DNA of 64,000 bases from Paraburkholderia sp. BL10I2N1 (GTDB taxonomy: Bacteria > Pseudomonadota > Gammaproteobacteria > Burkholderiales > Burkholderiaceae), in contig NZ_SNWA01000001.1 in the NCBI RefSeq assembly GCF_004361815.1, positions 1,240,001 to 1,304,000 on the forward strand, in the 5' to 3' direction. This document shows positions 26,799 to 35,376 of this stretch, one piece after another (the stretch's first letter is position 1; each line of letters begins with the position of its first letter). The translations under genes and the position numbers were made by a program. The notes under the pieces are model-generated. The model made no database searches. It saw only the letters and a program-made list of their open reading frames with translations, and was not told where the DNA came from.

Positions 26799-28243
26799 GA
26801 CAGGTCCCAGTCGTAATCTGTGGCGCCCTGCGTGCCGGCCCCCCCTCTATGCCGGGCGGCGGATGCGGCTGTCGCTTCGTCGCCGGCGGCGGCCGAGCGT
26901 GCATAGGCCGTTGTGGCCTGCGCCGCCGCTGCCGCCGCAGACGTCCCGACTGCCGGCGCACCACCGCCGATTTCGCGGATCGACAGCCCATTCAGTTCGA
27001 TGCCGGCTGCGGCAAGCCGCTGGCGAAACGTTTCGCCTTGCGCCGCGAGCCGCGCCGCGCCGCCCGGGTTCGCCTGCACCCGCACCGCGAGTTGTGTGCC
27101 GGTGAGCGTCAGTTCGGCGTCGACGGTGCCGAGCGATGGCAGCGACAAGGTCAGCCGCGTGCGCCACGGATACGGCTCGTCCGTCTCGACACCCTTCCCG
27201 CCACGATGCCACTCGTCGCCTTCCTGCTGGATCGTCCAGTCGAGCCGCGCGCCGGGCCAGGCTTCGCCAGTCCAGCGGAATTCACCGGTGGCAAGCAGAT
27301 CGAGTTGCTGCCGCACAAGCGGAACCGTCGCCGGATGAATCGCGGGCGCGGCAGACTGCTGCGGGGGTGCATCATGAGTGTCGAGGCCGAGCGGATCGCT
27401 GGCGGCCCCATGCACCGACGAGCGGGACGACGAGGAGCCTGAAAACGCCGTGTTGCCCACGGAATTGACTGTCGCAAAGCGTGCTGCCTGCGACTGCGGA
27501 CCATCCGGCGCGCCTCGGACGTTCGCCGTACCAGCGGCAGCCGGATTCTGACCGAGTCCGGCTGCCGCCCTCGCCTGGGACCCCGCACCGCTTGACCATG
27601 GCTGCGCCGAAGCATCCGCATCGGCATTCCAGTCGAGCGGCAATTGCGCCGCCGCGTCGACCAGACGGTTTTGCGGCTCGCCGGCGAGCGACGCAGGCGT
27701 GCGCTGCCCCGACAGCCATTGCGCGAGATGCGATTCGTAGAACAGTCCGCTTTCGACGACCGTCTGCCTAAGTGCCGCAGCCAGCGCCACGACAGGCAGC
27801 GGCGAAGCCACCACGCTGGTCGCCGCCGCGCCTGCCGCCGCACTCATGGCCGCCCCGGCCTGCGGCGCTGTGCCTGCCGTTGCCGTTGCTGAAGCGTCGG
27901 TCGTCAGCGTATCGAAGAGCGGCAACGGCTCGGCCAGCGCGACATCCAGCGCCGGCGCCGCCGGCCACACCGGTATCTGGCCGACGACGGCAGGTGTCGC
28001 ATCGCCACCAGAGCGCACGATGGCGTCAAGCGTCAGGGCGACGGCGGACAGCGCGGTCTGCGCGGAAGCGGGTGGAGTGGAAGATGTGTCAGGCAACGCC
28101 CCGCCACGGGCGACGGGCGTATCGACGCTCAGCGCGGAAGCGCCCGTCTGCGACGCCGTGGCATCAGCGCGCGCGCCGATCGAGAGCAGGCTGTCGACGC
28201 GGCTTGTCAGCACAGAAGCCACCGCCGTGTCGATTCCGTTCAT
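26795..28243 (-). CDS. Second FliK-like hook-length control C-domain protein
   Basis: 482 residues. Residues 1-300 are Ala/Ser/Pro/Gln-rich low complexity. The C-terminal part from about 310 carries a FliK/Flg_hook-type domain: ATVPLVRQQLDLLATGEFRWTGEAWPG and then LTLSLPSLGTVDAELTLTGTQLAVRVQ. The canonical fliK is elsewhere in the window, so this is a paralogue or an orphan partner of the FlhB-C mimic that overlaps it. The ATG at 28243 follows GAGGAA. It lies 79 bp after fliT and may share the fliST promoter. Confidence 0.75.
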   Translation of the reverse strand: MNGIDTAVASVLTSRVDSLLSIGARADATASQTGASALSVDTPVARGGALPDTSSTPPASAQTALSAVALTLDAIVRSGGDATPAVVGQIPVWPAAPALDVALAEPLPLFDTLTTDASATATAGTAPQAGAAMSAAAGAAATSVVASPLPVVALAAALRQTVVESGLFYESHLAQWLSGQRTPASLAGEPQNRLVDAAAQLPLDWNADADASAQPWSSGAGSQARAAAGLGQNPAAAGTANVRGAPDGPQSQAARFATVNSVGNTAFSGSSSSRSSVHGAASDPLGLDTHDAPPQQSAAPAIHPATVPLVRQQLDLLATGEFRWTGEAWPGARLDWTIQQEGDEWHRGGKGVETDEPYPWRTRLTLSLPSLGTVDAELTLTGTQLAVRVQANPGGAARLAAQGETFRQRLAAAGIELNGLSIREIGGGAPAVGTSAAAAAAQATTAYARSAAAGDEATAASAARHRGGAGTQGATDYDWDLS

Positions 28244-28322
28244 GCCGATTCCTCTCGCGCACGATTCGCGCGTGTCCACCGGCGGCGGACTGGCCCCGAT
28301 GATGCGGGTCGAAAAAACGCGC

Positions 28323-28652
28323 TCAGCGCGCCCGATAAAGTTCCTTCAGCACGCAGGCGGGACGGGACGCCGCGAACAACGCCGACAGCTTCGCCATGCG
28401 CGGATTCGCCAGGTCGCGGATAGCGGCGTCGTCGGCGAGAATCTGGCGGATCAGGTCAAACTTGCGCGCCCGTTCCCCATCGTCCAGCTTGACGCAGGCT
28501 TCCGCGCTCTTGAGCGCCTCAACCAGGTGGCGATACTCGTCCTGAAGCCCGACCAGATCGTTCCAGAGGGCGTTGCGGGCTGCCACCAACATGCGGCCGG
28601 AAATCACTGCGATCGCCTCGTAGCGGGCGAAATATTCTGCGTTCGAAGTCAT
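28323..28652 (-). CDS. fliT: Flagellar export chaperone FliT
   Basis: A 109-residue helical protein. FliT keeps the filament cap FliD in an export-ready form and, in enterics, also binds FlhDC to damp early-gene expression. Two helices with charged spacing are seen: ARNALWNDLVGLQDEYRHLVE and KFDLIRQILADDAAIRDL. Its start overlaps the fliS stop (ATGA), the usual fliST pairing. Assignment rests mainly on position and size; the sequence is weakly conserved across the family. Confidence 0.8.
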   Translation of the reverse strand: MTSNAEYFARYEAIAVISGRMLVAARNALWNDLVGLQDEYRHLVEALKSAEACVKLDDGERARKFDLIRQILADDAAIRDLANPRMAKLSALFAASRPACVLKELYRAR

Positions 28653-29083
28653 CTCATGCTTTCCGCGGACGACTGTGTCGCCATCCGCGCGATCTCCGGG
28701 GCAATCCCCATCCAGGCTTCTTCGAGCGTGGCCAGCAAGCCGTCGACTTCGACGAGCATGGCCTCGCTCTGTTTCAGGTTGGCCTCGAACAGGCGCCGCG
28801 TCATGTATCTATAAAGCGCGTCCAGCCGCTCCGCGATTTCGCCGCCCACTTCCACGTTCAACGCCTCCTGCAAACCGCCCCCGATGATCTGGATCGCCTT
28901 GGTGATCGCCTCCCCGCGCGCCGCGATATTGCCCTGCTGCAGGTGCATGCGCGCCAGAGCGATGGCCTTCCGGGCGCCCTGATACAGCATCGCGATCAGA
29001 CGATGCGGACTCGCGCCCATCACCCCGGTCTCGACTCCGACGCGTGCGTAGGCATTGGCTCCAGAGTGGGCTGCGGAAAACAT
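28649..29083 (-). CDS. fliS: Flagellin export chaperone FliS
   Basis: A 144-residue chaperone that binds the flagellin C-terminus and prevents premature polymerisation. Family signatures are the N-terminal AYARVGVETGVMGASPHRLIAMLYQGARKAI, in pieces, and RLDALYRYMTRRLFEAN in the third helix. AGGAGG precedes the ATG. It is first of fliS-fliT and downstream of a sigma-28 promoter at 29175-29201, so expected with the late flagellar genes. fliC and fliD are not in the window. Confidence 0.92.
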   Translation of the reverse strand: MFSAAHSGANAYARVGVETGVMGASPHRLIAMLYQGARKAIALARMHLQQGNIAARGEAITKAIQIIGGGLQEALNVEVGGEIAERLDALYRYMTRRLFEANLKQSEAMLVEVDGLLATLEEAWMGIAPEIARMATQSSAESMR

Positions 29084-29174
29084 CGGCGCTCCTCCTGTTT
29101 GATGCAGATTGCGGGTTGGTTAGCGGGCCGCTGGTGCGCGTTGCCGTGCATCAGCATGCATGCCTGTATCCCGG

Positions 29175-29201
29175 TTATCGGAAAGCTCGCGCAAAGCTTT
29201 A
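29175..29201 (-). promoter_or_regulatory. Sigma-28 (FliA) promoter for fliST
   Basis: On the minus strand TAAA, 15 bases, then TCCGATAA: one mismatch from the enteric consensus GCCGATAA, with exact spacing. The 5' leader to fliS would be about 85 nt. Confidence 0.75.
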
Positions 29202-29250
29202 GCCCGCAGGAGGAATGGCTCAGTGCGTAACAGGGCGAGCGGCCGGCCTG

Positions 29251-29267
29251 GCGGCCCCCTGGGCCGC
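29251..29267. terminator. Stem-loop downstream of fliE
   Basis: GCGGCCC-CCT-GGGCCGC is a perfect 7-bp GC stem between fliE and fliS. It may end fliE transcription, but no U-tract is present. Confidence 0.4.
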
Positions 29268-29338
29268 TGCACCCTGGTGGCGCAGGCGACTTGTGGCAAC
29301 GCCGCCGCACACGCAAAAACGCGCAGCGCGCAACTGGC

Positions 29339-29674
29339 TCAAACGGCCGTCTGCATGATCTCGTTGTAGGCCGTGACGAGCTTGTTGCGCACCTGCAGGC
29401 CGAACTGGAAGCCGAGGTTGGCCTTCTGCATATCGACCATCACGTCGTTCAGCGACACGTTCGATGCGCCGATTTCGAACGCGTGCGCCTCGCCGAGGGA
29501 GGTTTGCTGGTCGTTGCTGATCTTGTCGATCGAGGTTTTCAGAGCCGAGGCAAAGCCGCCAGCCGTCGCCGCGCCGGAGCTGGACGCCGCCGGGGCGGTT
29601 CCGCCGGCAGCCTGCGCCGCCATTGACTGCATCTGCGCAAGCGCCGACGAAAGCGCATTCACGGGCAAAGTCAT
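29339..29674 (-). CDS. fliE: Flagellar MS-ring/rod junction protein FliE
   Basis: A 111-residue rod adaptor between the MS ring and the proximal rod, exported by the flagellar apparatus. N-terminal [17 protein letters not shown] and the conserved C-terminal half [42 protein letters not shown] (read in segments) are typical. GGAGA precedes the ATG. It is divergent from fliF, whereas many species have fliE as first gene of the fliFGHIJK operon. Confidence 0.94.
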   Translation of the reverse strand: MTLPVNALSSALAQMQSMAAQAAGGTAPAASSSGAATAGGFASALKTSIDKISNDQQTSLGEAHAFEIGASNVSLNDVMVDMQKANLGFQFGLQVRNKLVTAYNEIMQTAV

Positions 29675-29910
29675 GTTGTCTCCATAAGAGGGAAAAGCGA
29701 CGCGGCAAGGCCTGCCGATCTGGACGAAAGCATAGCAGCGGGCATTTTTCGAAAGACTTGAAAGTAGGGGTGAAACCCCGCTCTATTCGACCAATCAGGT
29801 TGCATCCTGGTGGGGATAATCCCTAACGTGAAAGTGTCTGCTCCTGCGCCCGTCGGCCTGACGCGGCGGCCGGCAGCAGAACGCAAGGCATCCCCGGAGA
29901 TACCCGACGC
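29675..29910. promoter_or_regulatory. Divergent fliE/fliF control region
   Basis: 236 bp that must carry promoters for both class II units. It holds a small dyad GGGGT-GAA-ACCCC at 29767-29779. No sigma-28 or sigma-54 site fits. FlhDC boxes could be present but are too degenerate to call by eye. Confidence 0.4.
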
Positions 29911-31680
29911 ATGGATTCGTCAGCCAACTCTTTGATCAACCCCGACGCCCGCATGGGGCTCGCCGGCGCGCAAACTGGCGCGGGCGGCGCCGGCCAGCCT
30001 GGTGCAGCGGACCTCGGTGGGGGTTTTGGCCAGCGCCTGTCAGCGTTCCCAAGCTCGCTCACGCAGATGCGCGGCAATCCGCGGGCGCCGCTGATCTTCG
30101 CCGTCGCGCTGCTGGTTGCGATCGTCGCGGGTCTCGTGCTCTGGTCGCGCGCGCCGGACTACAAGGTGCTCTACAGCAATCTGTCGGACCGCGACGGCGG
30201 CGCGATCATCACCGCGCTCCAGGCTGCCAACATCCCCTACAAGTTCAGCGATTCCGGTGGCGCGATCCTCGTGCCCGCCGAACAGGTTCACGAAATGCGC
30301 CTGCGGCTCGCCTCGCAGGGGCTGCCCAAAGCCGGTTCCGTCGGCTTCGAGCTGATGGACAACCAGAAGTTCGGCATCAGCCAGTTCGCCGAGCAGATCA
30401 ACTACCAGCGCGCCCTCGAAGGCGAACTCCAGCAGACCATCGAGTCGATTTCCGCGGTGAAGTCGTCGCGCGTGCACCTCGCGATTCCGAAGCCCTCCGT
30501 GTTCGTGCGCGACCACGAAGCGCCGTCGGCCTCAGTGCTCGTCAACCTGTACCCGGGCCGCACGCTCGACGAAGGCCAGGTGGTCGCGATCACCCATATG
30601 GTTTCGTCGGCGGTGGCCGACATGCCGGTGCGCAACGTCACGATCGTCGACCAGGACGGCAACCTGCTGACGCAGACCGCGTCCGGCACCGGTCTCGACG
30701 CGAGTCAGCTCAAGTTTGTCCAGCAGATCGAGCGCAACACGCAGCAGCGCATCGACGCGATCCTCGCCCCGCTGTTCGGCGCCGGCAACGCGCACTCGCA
30801 GGTGAGCGCCGACGTCGATTTCGCCAAGGTCGAGCAGACGTCCGAAAAGTACGGCCCGAACGCGACGCCGGACCAGGCTGCGATCCGCAGCCAGCAAACC
30901 AGCACGGCCACGGAAATGACGCAGGGCGGCGCCTCGGGCGTGCCGGGCGCGTTGTCCAACCAGCCGCCGCAGCCGGCATCCGCGCCGGTCGTCGCGAGCG
31001 CCAGCGGCGCGAGCAGCGTGGCCACGACGCCGGTCAGCGACCGTAAGGACCAGACCACCAACTACGAGCTCGACAAGACCGTGCGCCACTATGAGCAGCC
31101 GATGGGCGGCATCAAGCGGCTGTCGGTGGCGGTGGTGGTCAACTATCAGCGCCAGGTCGACGCCAGGGGTCACGCGACGATGCAGCCGATGTCCGCCGAC
31201 AAGCTCGCGCAGGTCAACCAGTTGGTGAAGGACGCAATGGGTTACGACGCGAGCCGCGGCGACTCGGTGAACGTGGTCAACAGCGCGTTCACGACCGAGG
31301 TCGACCCGAATGCCGACCTGCCGTGGTGGCGCACGCCGGAGATGATCGCGCTCGCAAAACAGGTCGCGACGTATCTGGGCATCGGTGCGGTGGCCCTGTT
31401 CCTCTACTTCGTGATGGTTCGCCCGGCGCTGCGCCGCGCGTTTCCGCCGCCGCAACCGCCTGTCGCCGCGCTGCAGTCGCCGGACGAGCCGATGCTGCTC
31501 GACGGCCTGCCCTCGCCCGACAAAACGGTCGCCGAAGTGGAAGAGGAAAACAACCTGCTCTCGTTCGAAAATGAGAAGCATAAATATGAGCGGAACCTGG
31601 AATTCGCACGCAACATCGCGCGCCAGGATCCGAAGATCGTAGCGACTGTCGTCAAGAACTGGGTGTCCGATGAGCGCTGA
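29911..31680 (+). CDS. fliF: Flagellar MS-ring protein FliF
   Basis: Builds the MS ring in the inner membrane, the base for assembly and rotation. 589 residues: first membrane span at about 54-74 (PLIFAVALLVAIVAGLVLWS), ring-building motifs with EGELQQTIESISAVKSSRVHLAIPKPS (in segments) near 170-195, and a long variable periplasmic stretch. The second span is near 480-503, and the C-terminal FliG-binding tail ends NIARQDPKIVATVVKNWV. CGGAGAT precedes the ATG. Its end overlaps fliG by 11 bp. Confidence 0.96.
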   Translation: MDSSANSLINPDARMGLAGAQTGAGGAGQPGAADLGGGFGQRLSAFPSSLTQMRGNPRAPLIFAVALLVAIVAGLVLWSRAPDYKVLYSNLSDRDGGAIITALQAANIPYKFSDSGGAILVPAEQVHEMRLRLASQGLPKAGSVGFELMDNQKFGISQFAEQINYQRALEGELQQTIESISAVKSSRVHLAIPKPSVFVRDHEAPSASVLVNLYPGRTLDEGQVVAITHMVSSAVADMPVRNVTIVDQDGNLLTQTASGTGLDASQLKFVQQIERNTQQRIDAILAPLFGAGNAHSQVSADVDFAKVEQTSEKYGPNATPDQAAIRSQQTSTATEMTQGGASGVPGALSNQPPQPASAPVVASASGASSVATTPVSDRKDQTTNYELDKTVRHYEQPMGGIKRLSVAVVVNYQRQVDARGHATMQPMSADKLAQVNQLVKDAMGYDASRGDSVNVVNSAFTTEVDPNADLPWWRTPEMIALAKQVATYLGIGAVALFLYFVMVRPALRRAFPPPQPPVAALQSPDEPMLLDGLPSPDKTVAEVEEENNLLSFENEKHKYERNLEFARNIARQDPKIVATVVKNWVSDER

Positions 31681-32665
31681 AGGCGTAGTGAAAAGCGCGC
31701 TCCTGCTGATGTCGATCGGCGAGGAGGAGGCCGCGCAGGTGTTCAAGTTCCTCGGCCCGCGCGAGGTGCAGAAGATCGGCGTCGCGATGGCGGCCCTGAA
31801 GAACATCACGCGCGAGCAGATCGACGAGGTGCTGCAGGAATTCGTCAAGGAAGCGGAACAGCACACTGCGCTCTCGCTCGATTCGAGCGACTACATCCGC
31901 TCGGTGCTGACCAAGGCGCTCGGCGACGACAAGGCCGGCGCGATCATCGACCGGATCCTGCAAGGCAGCGACACGAGCGGCATCGAAGGCCTCAAGTGGA
32001 TGGATTCGGCCGCGGTCGCCGAACTGATCAAGAACGAGCACCCGCAGATCATCGCGACGATTCTGGTCCACCTGGATCGGGATCAGGCTTCCGAGATCGT
32101 TGCCAACTTCACCGAGCGGCTGCGTAACGACGTGCTGCTGCGGATCGCGACGCTCGACGGCATCCAGCCGGCCGCGCTGCGCGAACTGGACGATGTCCTG
32201 ACAGGCCTGCTGTCCGGTAGCGACAACCTCAAGCGCAGCCCGATGGGCGGCATCCGCACGGCGGCGGAAATTCTCAACTTCATGTCGAGCGGCCACGAGG
32301 AATCGGTGCTCGAAAACGTCCGCCAGTACGATACGGAACTCGCGCAGAAGATCATCGACCAGATGTTCGTGTTCGAAAACCTGCTCGACCTCGAAGACCG
32401 CGCGATCCAGTTGCTGCTGAAGGAAGTCGAGTCCGAATCGCTGATCATTTCGCTGAAGGGCGCGCCGCCTGCCCTGCGCCAGAAGTTCCTGTCGAACATG
32501 TCGCAGCGCGCCGCGGAACTGCTCGCGGAAGACCTGGACGCGCGTGGCCCGGTACGCGTCTCGGACGTCGAGACGCAGCAGCGCCGCATCCTGCAGGTCG
32601 TGCGCAACCTGGCCGAAAGCGGCCAGATCGCGCTAGGCGGCAAGGCGGAAGACGCATATGTCTGA
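31670..32665 (+). CDS. fliG: Flagellar motor switch protein FliG
   Basis: Rotor protein that couples stator force to the ring, 331 residues. The N-domain GVVKSALLLMSIGEEEAAQVFKFL binds FliF. The middle domain has the EHPQ motif (KNEHPQIIATILVHL) near residue 124. The C-domain holds the charged torque helix around ELLAEDLDARGPVRVSDVE. It overlaps fliF upstream and fliH downstream (8 bp), so the run fliF-G-H-I is tightly coupled. Confidence 0.97.
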   Translation: MSAEGVVKSALLLMSIGEEEAAQVFKFLGPREVQKIGVAMAALKNITREQIDEVLQEFVKEAEQHTALSLDSSDYIRSVLTKALGDDKAGAIIDRILQGSDTSGIEGLKWMDSAAVAELIKNEHPQIIATILVHLDRDQASEIVANFTERLRNDVLLRIATLDGIQPAALRELDDVLTGLLSGSDNLKRSPMGGIRTAAEILNFMSSGHEESVLENVRQYDTELAQKIIDQMFVFENLLDLEDRAIQLLLKEVESESLIISLKGAPPALRQKFLSNMSQRAAELLAEDLDARGPVRVSDVETQQRRILQVVRNLAESGQIALGGKAEDAYV

Positions 32666-33326
32666 TCAGAACTCCACGCGCAAGGAGAGCCACTCGGCCT
32701 ACCAGCGCTGGGAGATGGCCTCGTTCGACCCGGTGCCGGAACCGGAACCGGTCGACGAAGGCGCTTTCGAAGCCGAACTGGAGCGCCTGCGCGACGCCGC
32801 GCACGCGCAGGGTGTCGCATCCGGCCATGTGGCGGGTCAGGCGCTCGGCTATCAGGCGGGCTACGAACAGGGTTACGCGCAGGGTCTCGAGCAGGGCCGC
32901 GTCGAAGCGCGCGCGGAAGGCATGCGCCTTGCCGCGATTGCCGACACGTTCTCGGCCGCACTCGGCGGCGCACAGGGCGAGATCGCCGACACGCTCGTGG
33001 CGCTGGCGCTCGACATCGCGCAGCAGGTGGTCCGTCAGCACGTGCAGCACGACCCCGCCGCACTGATCGCCGTCGCGCGCGAGGTGCTGGCGACCGAGCC
33101 CGCCCTCGTCGGCGCACCGAGTCTGATCGTGAGCCCGGCGGACCTGCCGGTCGTCGAAGCCTATCTGCTTGAGGAGCTTCAGGCCCGCGGCTGGACCGTG
33201 CGCACTGATCCGATGGTCGAGCGCGGCGGTTGCCGGGCGCATGCCGGCACCGGCGAAGTGGATGCCGGCATCGGCACCCGCTGGGAACGCGTCGCCGCGG
33301 CACTGGGCAAGGTGAGCACGTGGTGA
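32658..33326 (+). CDS. fliH: Flagellar export ATPase regulator FliH
   Basis: A 222-residue cytoplasmic protein that dimerises, binds FliI and docks it to the C-ring. The GxxxG-repeat helix typical of FliH is clear at about residues 52-85 ([20 protein letters not shown] continuing with [15 protein letters not shown]). The C-terminal half resembles ATP synthase subunits b/delta. The start overlaps fliG. Its TGA overlaps the GTG start of fliI. Confidence 0.93.
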   Translation: MSDQNSTRKESHSAYQRWEMASFDPVPEPEPVDEGAFEAELERLRDAAHAQGVASGHVAGQALGYQAGYEQGYAQGLEQGRVEARAEGMRLAAIADTFSAALGGAQGEIADTLVALALDIAQQVVRQHVQHDPAALIAVAREVLATEPALVGAPSLIVSPADLPVVEAYLLEELQARGWTVRTDPMVERGGCRAHAGTGEVDAGIGTRWERVAAALGKVSTW

Positions 33327-34861
33327 AGCCGACCCTTCAGGAGATCGAAGCCAGCGACCTGACGCCGCTCGAACGCGAGCTGGCGCTGGCGTCGTTCGGC
33401 GCGCCCGAAACGCTGCCGCCCGCGAAACCCGCCGCCGCCGCGGCAAGTCGCGAGTCAGCGCCGGTTTTCAGGCCGGATCCCGCGCTGCTGCAGAATCCGC
33501 ATTTTCAGGCCTGGCGCGCGCACCTCGACGGCCTGCGCGCCCGCAACGCCATCGCGCGGCCGCTGCGCGGCTGCGGGCGCCTCACGCGCGCCGCCGGGCT
33601 CGTGCTCGAAGCGGTTGGCCTGCGTCTTTCAGTGGGCGCGGAAGTGATGATCGAACTGCCGCCCGGTAGTCCGATCGCCATGGCCGAAGCGGAGGTCGTC
33701 GGCTTTGCGGGCGACAGGCTGTTCCTGATGCCGACCACCGAAGTCCACGGCCTGTTGCCCGGCGCGCGCGTCTATCCGCTTGAAAGCGCGCCGATCGCCG
33801 ATCCGATGGCGGGCGCGAAGCGTCTGCCGGTCGGCTGGGAACTGCTGGGGCGTGTCGTCGATGCGGCCGGCCGGCCGCTCGACAGTCTCGGCCCGCTCAG
33901 CGCGGCGGCCGATGCGCCGCTGTCGGCGCCGTCGATCAATCCGCTGCGCCGCGAGCCGATCCACAAGGTGCTCGACGTCGGCGTGCGTGCGATCAATGCG
34001 CTGCTGACCGTCGGCCGTGGCCAGCGCATGGGTCTCTTTGCCGGCTCAGGCGTCGGCAAGTCGGTGCTGCTCGGCACGATGGCCCGCTATACCAGCGCCG
34101 AAGTGATCGTGATCGGCCTGATCGGCGAACGCGGCCGCGAAGTGAAGGAATTCATCGAACAGATTCTCGGCGAGGAAGGTCTCGCGCGCTCGGTCGTGGT
34201 TGCCGCGCCGGCCGACGTGTCGCCGCTCCTGCGCATGCAGGGCGCGGCTTATGCAACGTCGCTCGCCGAATACTTTCGCGATCAGGGCAAGCACGTCCTG
34301 CTGCTGATGGATTCGCTAACCCGCTATGCGATGGCGCAGCGCGAGATCGCCCTCGCCGTCGGCGAACCGCCGGCAACTAAGGGTTATCCGCCGTCGGTGT
34401 TCGCGAAGCTGCCGGCCCTCGTCGAACGGACCGGCAATGGCCCGGAAGGTGGCGGCTCCATCACCGCTTTCTATACTGTACTGACTGAAGGCGACGACCA
34501 GCAGGATCCGATCGCCGATTCGGCACGCGCGATCCTCGACGGCCACATCGTGCTGTCACGCACACTCGCCGAAGCCGGCCATTATCCGGCCATCGATATC
34601 GAGGCCTCGATCAGCCGCGCGATGACCGCGCTGATCGACGACGCGCACCTCGACCGGACGCGTCTTTTCAAGCAGATGCTGTCGCGCTATCAGCGCAATC
34701 GCGACCTGATCAACGTCGGTGCCTATTCGAGTGGTCGCGACGCGGTGCTCGATCGTGCAATTGCGCTGTATCCGAGGATGGAAGCGTTCCTGCAACAGGG
34801 CTATCGCGAAAGCGCTGGCTTCGAGTCGAGCGTAGCCATGCTTGACTCGCTGTTCGAATAA
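33323..34861 (+). CDS. fliI: Flagellum-specific ATPase FliI
   Basis: Type III export ATPase, F1-beta-like, 512 residues. Walker A is [15 protein letters not shown] near residue 235, then [15 protein letters not shown], Walker [13 protein letters not shown], and [16 protein letters not shown]. The N-terminal 80 residues are longer and Ala/Pro-rich compared with Salmonella FliI (456 aa). GTG at 33323 gives a GTGA overlap with fliH; the GTG one codon earlier is equivalent. fliJ follows 11 bases later. Confidence 0.96.
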   Translation: MKPTLQEIEASDLTPLERELALASFGAPETLPPAKPAAAAASRESAPVFRPDPALLQNPHFQAWRAHLDGLRARNAIARPLRGCGRLTRAAGLVLEAVGLRLSVGAEVMIELPPGSPIAMAEAEVVGFAGDRLFLMPTTEVHGLLPGARVYPLESAPIADPMAGAKRLPVGWELLGRVVDAAGRPLDSLGPLSAAADAPLSAPSINPLRREPIHKVLDVGVRAINALLTVGRGQRMGLFAGSGVGKSVLLGTMARYTSAEVIVIGLIGERGREVKEFIEQILGEEGLARSVVVAAPADVSPLLRMQGAAYATSLAEYFRDQGKHVLLLMDSLTRYAMAQREIALAVGEPPATKGYPPSVFAKLPALVERTGNGPEGGGSITAFYTVLTEGDDQQDPIADSARAILDGHIVLSRTLAEAGHYPAIDIEASISRAMTALIDDAHLDRTRLFKQMLSRYQRNRDLINVGAYSSGRDAVLDRAIALYPRMEAFLQQGYRESAGFESSVAMLDSLFE

Positions 34862-34872
34862 GGAGTGGACAG

Positions 34873-35322
34873 ATGTCGAAGCATTTTCCGATCAAGACGC
34901 TGATTGGTCTCGCGCAGGACGACGTCGACGTCGCCGCCCAACGGCTCGCACGTGTGCAGCGCGAGCGCAACGACGTGGAAGCGCAGCTGAATTCGCTGAT
35001 CCAGTATCGCGACGAGTACCACGCGCGCTTTACGGCCACCGCCCAATCCGGGATGCCTGCCGGCAACATGCGCAACTTCCAGGCGTTCATCGACACGCTC
35101 GATGCCGCCATCGACCAGCAACGCAAGCTCCTCGTCACCGCGACGGCACGGGTCGAAGCGGCCAGGCCCGAATGGCAGCGCCAGAAGCAGAAGCTCGGCT
35201 CGTTTGAAGTCTTGCAGGCACGCGGCGAAGCCGTTGAAGCAAAGCAGACCGCGCGGCGCGAGCAGCGCGACGCCGACGAACACGCGGCAAGAATTCTCCG
35301 GATGCGAGTGGAAGGCGTCTGA
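34873..35322 (+). CDS. fliJ: Flagellar export chaperone / stalk protein FliJ
   Basis: A 149-residue, almost wholly alpha-helical coiled coil. It stands in the FliI ring like the F1 gamma stalk and escorts rod/hook cargo. Heptad patterns run through residues 10-140 (DDVDVAAQRLARVQRERNDVE, RQKQKLGSFEVLQARGEAVEA). AAGGAG lies eight bases before the ATG. Position after fliI is the standard one. Confidence 0.92.
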   Translation: MSKHFPIKTLIGLAQDDVDVAAQRLARVQRERNDVEAQLNSLIQYRDEYHARFTATAQSGMPAGNMRNFQAFIDTLDAAIDQQRKLLVTATARVEAARPEWQRQKQKLGSFEVLQARGEAVEAKQTARREQRDADEHAARILRMRVEGV

Positions 35323-35376
35323 CGCGCCCGCGCATGACTGACTGATACGAACGGATACACGAACGAGAGATAAGGT

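Noticed and set aside
29760..29800. TTGCAT in the fliE/fliF gap as a sigma-54 -12 element
   Set aside because: No GG-containing -24 element stands at the required distance.
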